Program-made: the position numbers and the translations under genes
Notes under the pieces: model-generated
What the model saw: the letters and a program-made list of their open reading frames with translations, nothing else
Databases searched by the model: none
What the model was told of the DNA's origin: nothing
In this document: in pieces, positions 57,701 through 64,000 of the stretch
How positions within the stretch are numbered: the first letter of the stretch is position 1
Layout: each line of letters starts with the position of its first letter
Source: Melampsora larici-populina 98AG31
Taxonomy: Eukaryota; Basidiomycota; Pucciniomycetes; Pucciniales; Melampsoraceae
Direction: 5' to 3'
Length of the DNA stretch: 64,000 nt
Assembly: GCF_000204055.1 (NCBI RefSeq)
Contig: NW_006768770.1
Location: 598,195-662,194, forward strand

Positions 57701-57790
57701 CCCCAAACACTAGATTTATACTCCATTGGTCAGACAGTGTTTCTTTCTGACGAATCAGTGCTTACTGTTGCACAGGGATCTCCCCAGTGA
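57188..57790 (+). CDS. Repeat-B ORF, uninterrupted version of the broken copy-A ORF
   Basis: About 200 residues: FLTKWLSIYYETCFTDAFG, HFDCGTVNINFPHKAS, CLLETFETTFQRVSWKPSAILP, PNLPIIEPQHFVSERVLAPKACLW and DKITSIYPPSS, ending TVAQGSPQ. The first codon of the frame is not ATG. Function unknown. This copy shows what the insertion broke in copy A. Confidence 0.45.
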   Translation: MCLIQFPLSVNFLTKWLSIYYETCFTDAFGHISLSKFNSPIHFDCGTVNINFPHKASTSSRNCMVMMSAECLLETFETTFQRVSWKPSAILPNDHLITLTLNPFKNLDSSTIRDQAHAAIPEKATSPNLPIIEPQHFVSERVLAPKACLWDNPLDKITSIYPPSSKPFVQMPQTLDLYSIGQTVFLSDESVLTVAQGSPQ

Positions 57791-57799
57791 GACGTGACA

Positions 57800-59150
57800 C
57801 ACCCAAAAACTGTCTTTCTGACAAATAATAAAAGTCAACATCTGTTGATATCATAACTCAGCTCTTATGATGTCAAACTGTGTCAAGTTATCTCATTGTT
57901 CAACACAAGCAATAGATGGTCAGTGACTAACTCCATTAGGGACTCAAATGTGTAAGTTGGGCTCAATCTAGTCACCTTGAGGTTCCTGAAGAAGGATGTT
58001 TCAGAATTCTCAGGCTTGAATCAAACTCCAAGGTGTGTGTCAGCCCTATGTACATATGTATGTACCCATTACCTTTAGTTTTGAAGAGCGCCTTAAGAAA
58101 AATGATCACAGGGAATATCATGTCAGAAACTCAAATTATGTCCAAAACACACAAGATCTGGGCAAAAACCTTGAACACCCACAGATGTGAGAGTTTTTGT
58201 TCAATCAATCAAATACTTGCAAGTTTTGAAAGCCAAATAATGTTTCTATAATGTTCATCAAGGTGCCAAAGGCATTGAAGTAATATGTTCTGAGCTATTC
58301 TAGGTTTCCTGCTGTGTACAGCTTTTGTTGTAAATTACTCATTCTTCAAGACACACAAATGATCCTTGGATGCAGATTATAGAGCCAAAATGAGGCTTTC
58401 ATAATGTCAAAGCCTTACATGTGTTGGAGCAAAGTTGGCAATTTGATATGTCTTGCAAGTTCACTGTTTCAATGCCTGCCGGTTTTGAACCAAAATTGGC
58501 TTTCTGATATTGAGGATTTACAAACATCAAAAACCCATATCAAAAACCTGTGCAAACCCGTTTGAATTTCAAGATTTCTATGCAAAAACCCAAAATTCAA
58601 ATGGGTTGGAACAGGTTTTTAATTTTTGTGTACCCTCAAAAATGTGCAAGATGATTGAAATGCACTATAGGATTCAATCATCATTTTTCATATTTTTCTG
58701 ACCCCTTCCTGCTTGTGTATAATTTCCTATGCTTTCTTACTTTTCTAAACTCAGTGGTAATTTTGCAATCTGGTGTAATGTAACTCACTAGGCATCAGGC
58801 ATTCAGCTGTCACATTGCCCACTGTAATAGTGAAGAGCGTGGGTGAATATGCTATATCATAGGGAGGCTTCCCATGTAGCCAAAATTGAAACAGGGCCTT
58901 TTGATCTACTGAAAAACACTCACCAACCAGACTTCCATACACCATATTTCCCTAATCCTGTATTAAGCTGAAACATCGATAATTTATCTGAGTTTTTGTG
59001 CAATGATATGGGTAAGCCAACCCACAACACAGCTTACAGTCTATTCTATTGTTTAATCAATCTTCATCTTTGAGTTTCTGGATCACCTTACACATTTGTT
59101 ATGACCAACTTGTGTGATTCCTCAAAACTTGTTCCAGAAGTCAACATGAT
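57800..59150. other. Intergenic, no supported gene
   Basis: AT-rich, with no conserved reading frame. It lies between copy B and the pogo-like element. Confidence 0.45.
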
Positions 59151-59151
59151 A

Positions 59152-60431
59152 CAGTCAAACCTGTCTTAAGACATACCCCTTGGTCCAACCAATTTGGCAT
59201 GCCTTATAGCAGGTTATGTCATATGGCATAATTGTATGCCTTTCAAATTATCTCTATAATCACATATTTTCATGTCATAAGACAGGTTTTTTCTGATAGC
59301 ACAGCTTTTGAGTATGCCTAATTGCTCCATTTCATGATACTTGAATGGGAATGGGATCAAGGGCACACAAGATGGATCAAATAAAGTACACATAACATAT
59401 GTATTTACACACTATGTACACTTTGTGGGGTATTTTATGCCTTAATACCATACTAATGTCCAAAAAAAAAGTATGCCATAAGAGCATCCGCAATTGTTGG
59501 GTTAAGTCGCGAGAATAGCTAAGTATTTAACTTACCGATCTCAAAATTTCCACAATGGTCAAATTTCAACCAATCGTTAGTTAGCTTTTTGACAAAAAAT
59601 CAGTAGGCTGGGACAAAGTTATCCCAGCCTACCGACGCGGTAGCTAACTCCGTGCCCTCGAATTTTGAAAACACAACACCCACCACACTACACTTCCACA
59701 CATCAAGTCACTCACCAACCCTACACAACTTCAACAATGTACCTTGATCCCAACTTGAAGCTTTGCTGACTCTTTGTCCATGACTCCCACTTCAAGTTTC
59801 ACCTCAATTTCATTTTTCTTTTTGCATCAATCTCAATCAATTAGTTGCATGTTATCTTAGATGATAATAGAGTTGTTCAAAAAAACATGCTCATGATGGA
59901 ATTGATTGAGTAATGGATGTGTGGGATCAAAATTAGAAGATGGTAATTGATCAAAAGGGAAAGATCAAGCTCACATTGATGGATGAAATACAAACACAGG
60001 AGCACTTGTAAAGAATCAATATGTGATGAAAAGTTATAAAAAGGGGCCTCTGATGAAAACAAAACAGTCAATCAGATGCGAAGTCAAACATTTTTGAGCA
60101 CACAGACAATCAGAAAGGACCAATTGGGTTGGCTTCAAAAGTGAGGACAGCTTAGCTCCAAGCTAGAGCTGACGACTGTAGGCCCAGTTTTTAACTTGGA
60201 GTTAAAGACAGCCACTGTGGAATTTTGTGTCAGATTACTTAGCTCCGGCTAAAGATCTTTAACCTAAAGTTAACTAACTCCAAATTTAATGCAAACGGTT
60301 GCGGATGCTCTAAGGCATTAGACAGAGAAGGCATAATTTGGCCCTGACTATGCTTGTCCAGGCCAAAATTTATGCAATTTGGCAGTTTAAGCCAATATGT
60401 ATACAGGTATGCCATACAACAGGTTTGACTG
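59152..60431. mobile_element. Non-autonomous pogo/Tigger-like element
   Basis: Terminal inverted repeats begin CAGTCAAACCTGT on both sides (left at 59152, right read inward from 60431), followed by similar ..GACATACC and ..GGCATACC. TA flanks both ends (59150-59151 and 60432-60433), the target duplication expected for Tc1/mariner-pogo elements. Without the nested insertion it would be about 450 bp and has no transposase ORF. Confidence 0.85.
59482..60310. mobile_element. Nested 829-bp MITE with GAGCATCCGCAA termini and TAA duplication
   Basis: GAGCATCCGCAA starts at 59482 and its inverse ends at 60310. TAA occurs at 59479-59481 and again at 60311-60313. Removing the insert rejoins GTATGCCATAA with GGCATTAG, restoring pogo-element sequence. 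Subterminal sequence is also inverted (AAAATTTCCACAATGG left, CCACTGTGGAATTTTG right). The three-base TAA duplication fits PIF/Harbinger-type movement. No ORF of interest inside. Confidence 0.85.
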
Positions 60432-60433
60432 TA

Positions 60434-61495
60434 CTTCCAATTGGGTGCTACTGTTGTTCCTGTGATCTGACATAAACCAGAACTAATCACTTGCAACACT
60501 TCAAATGATAAGCCTTCTCATAGAATAGATTGACATAAACTCCGAAAGAAAGCTGCCATTTTTGTCAGGTTTTGGTCTGGTGCAAATGAGTTGATATTTT
60601 CAAACAATTTGATGATTCTTATATTGTTGGTGTCCCAGTTGTATATGACATGTGCATTATCTAAAAAATTGTATCAATCTGAATGAAAATGTCTTCTTTC
60701 CTTTAATTTGACTGCTAGGAGTTTCATGTGGATTTAACTTTACTTCAAAAACCAATGATATCATCATAAGATTTTTTTAACACAATTGAAGGGAGAAAAT
60801 ATCCACAGAACACACTTCAATCCATCTTGGATTTTTCCATGTTGTGTTCTTCCTTCTGAATCTTTTACTCTTCCATCTTATCTTCCTCAGAAGGGTCTGA
60901 GTTGACTGTTTCACGTTTTCATGGGATCCAAAAAAGGGCGTCATTTTCAGGCTTGACGGGTCCCGCAGCGCGATTGGCTTGTGGAGCCTGATCTCGCAGT
61001 ATCTTTGCAACAGCTCACATCGGATCCATGGGACTCGAGGTCCTTATCACTTTAACTTCATCATTGCTTTATCTTTCTTAAACAGTCTGCAGTCGTCTCC
61101 AAGTGGTTTCACTTCTAGAAAACCTTGCAAAGCCGAGGGCTTTCAGACTCGGAACAGCACCTGTAGATCCACCAGTTTCTCGGCTTGTCGAACCTCTCGC
61201 AGTTTTGAGGCAGATCACATATACAGTGAAGATCCATCTTGAATCCAGCTCGTCTTATTTCAAGATGATTTTACATCTATAAGATTCGTCGCCAGAAGAA
61301 AAGATAATTCATTTCCAGGCAACTTAACGATCTTTATGCATTTATCGTTTATTCGGATCCACATTTTTCTGCTTCCATTTTGTCATTCTTTTATAAGATG
61401 CGGGCCTATCTCTGAGAAAAATTTACCAGGTTTGTCTTCCATTCTTGACCCGAATTGAGGATGATTGACGCCAAGATGTCCAGTTGATATGAATT
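60434..61495. other. Intergenic, no supported gene
   Basis: Upstream side of the hydroxylase/desaturase-like gene. An open plus-strand frame at 60979-61242 has Ser/Arg-rich composition and no domain. Confidence 0.4.
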
Positions 61496-61502
61496 CTTTC
61501 TG

Positions 61503-62456
61503 ATCAGATCCTGGGACTACTTGGGGTTTTGCCAAAACCTGTTCAGAGTTGGGGTCAGACCGTCAATCCATAAAGAGCCTTGCTCCAACAACAATTAAGC
61601 TTCACGACCTTCGGAAGTCGGCCGCACCACATCCGACACTGAAAGAAAACGGATTCACTTGGGTCACTCGGCCTGTAGAATATCTTTGCTACCTCAAACC
61701 ATTTTCCAATGATTACATGAACATGTTGCTAGATGATTCTGTCAGTCTGGTGAAAGAGCTGTAAGAAAATTTCAAAGCAAAATGTTTCCTAATACACAGT
61801 TAAACCGGTGACTTACTAGCTCTGGTCATCTAATCAGGACTGGGGCAAGCATGGCGATCTGCTACTCATATGGACATAGAGGTGCTCCAGGTCAACACAC
61901 CTTTGAGCCCTATCCACTCATCCACTCTGATTTGTCACCGGAAGGGGCAAAGTACGTGAGAAAGTACCTTCAGAATCGTTATCATGGGTCATCTGATGAC
62001 AATGAGAATGAGATTGGTCAAGCCATCAAGGATGGAAAGCGTCTTGTCGTGTTCAACGTTTGGAGACCTGTTAAGATCGTGGAAGACAATCCTCTTGCTA
62101 TTTGTTATTGGGATTCAATCAAGGAAGGAGATACATCAGAATTCGTACTCGAGCCTACAAGCCGTGCGAACGCAATCCAGACATGGAATTTCAAGGATCA
62201 TCAAAAATGGGCATACTTGTCAAACCAGAAACCGGAAGAGGCATTTGTCTTCATGCAGCATGACAGTAAGGGAAAGGGAGGACATGGAGTGAATGTGCCA
62301 CATGCTTCTGTTGTCCTGCAAGGCCAAGAAGGCAAACCATCCACCCGCCAAAGCTATGAATTCAGGATTGCAGTCATCATGGATGATGAACCAGGACTCT
62401 TCCACAAACTTCTTTTGTCATTTTCAAAAATTTGCTCTTTGAAAGACCAAGACTAG
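61503..62456 (+). CDS. CmcJ/AsaB-like hydroxylase/desaturase (Fe(II)/2-oxoglutarate-type family)
   Basis: Two clear exons. The first ends LLDDSVSLVKEL at about 61759. The second begins after the AG at 61839 and ends LKDQD at 62456. Family blocks: HDLRKSAAPHPTLKENGFTWV, HPLIHSDLSP-like PYPLIHSDLS with His and Asp, VVFNVWRPVKIVEDNPLAICYWDSI, HQKWAYLSNQKPEEAFVFMQHDS and a late HASV..SYEFRIAVIM. This family contains enzymes of fungal and bacterial secondary metabolism (for example aspergillic acid AsaB and cephamycin CmcJ) and gibberellin desaturase-like proteins. The product spans about 280 aa. The 5' end is uncertain: the frame is open back to about 61503 (DPGTTWGFAKTCSELGSD) and a first exon upstream was not found. 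The substrate cannot be inferred, and no biosynthetic neighbours are seen. Confidence 0.78.
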
Positions 62457-63365
62457 AAGGGACAATGTTTGACCGTCTTCTCATGTAACCAAACTTTTTG
62501 AACTCTCTACGTATGAAAGTGTCCAAGGATAATTCTATTGTTCCCCATTGTCACTGCATCTCTTGTCTCTACATATGGTCATTGTGTGACTTTCCATGAG
62601 TTCATTGATGCTTACACTCTGAAGTAGCTTCTCTTCGATTGAAATAATTATTTGCCATGATGTGACTTTCTTGTGACATATGCGTTTCTTATTACACGTT
62701 GTGATGACTATTTAGATGCATGAAAATATCTCACCTACTTTTGGTATTGATTTTCTAAGTTCCTTTGAGAATAGAAACAGCCTTTTGGGAGAAGAAGTGT
62801 AAACCCATGAAGTTTGGATGCGGGGCTTATGGTCAGAAAGCTTTAATCAAAGCATCAACATATGCACAGCTCATTTCTCGCGAGCATGTAGCAATGCAGA
62901 AAATGGAAGTTTGAGCCTGCGAATTTCAAGTCCAGAGTTGGATCATCTTGAAGGGTACTTTGTGCTGTGTATCTCTACGAGCGACGGGGGGCTTTTGAAA
63001 AAAAATCTATTGAAATCAACTCAAATTAATAATCACTTATGATCATCAACTGATGGAGATCAGTTTTTGATGACAAAACTAGATTGAAGTTTCATGGGAT
63101 GGTGATAGTTGAGATTTAGTATTGACAGGATAGCTAGAAAGCAAGGATCCATGGTTGTGCAATGTGATGAAAATCACCAGCTTCATCATTTGAGCAATTA
63201 ATTTGATTTAGAATACTTTGAATTCCTGATCTTGGTCATCAAGAGGCTGTAAGACCTTTGGTCATTACTTAAACACCAAGTACAAACACTTAATACAAAA
63301 CTACTTAGACCTAAATTAGATTCATATATATTTGTTTTTTCACATCTCATCTCGAATGGTTCCTT
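62457..63365. other. Intergenic, no supported gene
   Basis: 3' flank of the hydroxylase/desaturase gene, then AT-rich sequence leading to the retrotransposon. The left border of the LTR was not found. Confidence 0.4.
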
Positions 63366-63518
63366 AGAGATATCGGGACTAATCATCCGCCCTCTATCCT
63401 TCGGAACCAGGTATGAGAACAGTTTTCTTTCATTCTTTATTTCTTTCTATCTTTTATCATCTTATTGTAGTCGAGAGATATCGGGACTAATCATCCGCCC
63501 TCTATCCTTCGGAACCAG
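63366..63518. repeat. Perfect 45-bp direct repeat (63366-63410 and 63474-63518)
   Basis: Both copies run from AGAGATATCGGGAC to CTTCGGAACCAG without mismatch, 108 bp apart. Copy 1 is followed by GTATGAG and the spacer ends in a T-rich tract with TTGTAG, so the spacer looks like an intron. The repeat lies upstream of a gag ORF, probably in the LTR or leader. Confidence 0.85.
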
Positions 63519-63846
63519 CTGGTTTCTCGTAGGCTTTAGTAATTAAAGATTAGATCTCTTGGGTTCTAGAAAACCCTACCGCTGTGCCTCACAGCGTCCC
63601 GTCCGAAGTATCCAGTGAAGGTTCTCATCGAACCTTACACTTTTTTTTTCTCAAACCCACACTGAGACTAAAATCGATCGACTCCTTCAAACTTAAATCA
63701 TTTCATTCGAAACTTAATTTTTTTTCAATTCACTTAAACTTTCTGATACTTCAATTACAAATGCGCCACTCCGATCGTACTGAACTTATCATACATCGTT
63801 GACGCTAAATCTTACCACTACCCCACACCTCGATTGATCGGCGTGC

Positions 63847-64000
63847 ATGAATACGCGACGATCAAATCAAGCTCTTCAACCCACTCAGCCAGGCCCGCCT
63901 CAACCACTGCCAGACCCAGAAGCTATAATCCGAGCAAATAATCGCCAGAAAAAACTCTCTAGACCTAATATCGCCAGACAAGTCGCTCCTCTAGACGCAC
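63847..64000 (+). CDS. LTR-retrotransposon Gag, N-terminal part (cut by window edge)
   Basis: From ATG 63847 the frame is open to the window end and reads MNTRRSNQALQPTQPGPPQPL, then DPEAIIRANNRQKKLSRPN. A start with Arg/Ser/Pro/Gln followed by DPEAIIRA is what I know from Ty3/gypsy-type Gag proteins of rust fungi. Gag forms the virus-like particle. Protease, reverse transcriptase and integrase would lie to the right of the window. Confidence 0.65.
   Translation, partial: MNTRRSNQALQPTQPGPPQPLPDPEAIIRANNRQKKLSRPNIARQVAPLDA

Noticed and set aside
60979..61242. Plus-strand ORF of 87 residues as first exon of the hydroxylase/desaturase
   Set aside because: Ser/Arg-rich, no donor in phase with the next exon, and homologues of the family do not have such a start.

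Overview
The window looks like nuclear DNA of a basidiomycete, most likely a rust fungus (Pucciniomycotina, Melampsora/Puccinia type). The reasons are AT-rich sequence, genes cut by many 60-100 nt GT-AG introns, housekeeping proteins of fungal type (Leo1, TFIIS, YPP1/TTC7, TRAPPC13, pyruvate kinase), and several multi-copy protein families that I know from rust genomes. No bacterial operons, CRISPR arrays or convincing tRNA genes were seen. Species assignment is inference.

Layout. Positions 1-7 kb hold a transposon-like cassette: a multi-exon transposase-like gene entering from the left edge, an AT-rich spacer full of small inverted repeats, and an intact nine-exon companion gene. 9.2-10.7 kb holds an intronless, cysteine-free secreted protein (candidate effector). 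11.9-18.1 kb, minus strand, holds a YPP1/TTC7 protein of the plasma-membrane PI 4-kinase complex and a small three-helix membrane protein. 18.9-20.8 kb is a decayed tandem repeat. 22.0-22.4 kb holds a strong RNase P RNA candidate. 23.4-28.5 kb holds a zinc polyol dehydrogenase (plus) and an OST-alpha/TMEM184 membrane protein (minus). 29.2-29.8 kb is a 325-bp tandem duplication, followed by a frameshifted methyltransferase relic. 30.6-40.6 kb is gene-dense: 5-formyl-THF cyclo-ligase, a small two-helix membrane protein, TFIIS with a run of microexons, TRAPPC13 and Leo1.

41.5-57.8 kb is an accessory region. Two related copies of an undescribed two-ORF repeat (A about 41.53-44.57 kb, B about 55.08-57.70 kb) lie in opposite orientation around a small AGC-type kinase gene, further repeats and an apparently ordinary pyruvate kinase gene. 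Copy A carries a 300-bp terminal-inverted-repeat insertion. 59.15-60.43 kb is a pogo/Tigger-like non-autonomous element carrying a second, nested MITE. 61.5-62.5 kb encodes a CmcJ/AsaB-like hydroxylase/desaturase. The right edge enters an LTR retrotransposon gag ORF.

The housekeeping genes do not form a pathway. TFIIS and Leo1 both act in RNA polymerase II elongation and sit about 2.8 kb apart on either side of TRAPPC13. The strongest candidates for something new are the twin inverted elements, the secreted protein, the RNase P RNA without an obvious P3 arm, and the TFIIS microexon chain. All exon joins and alignments were made by eye.
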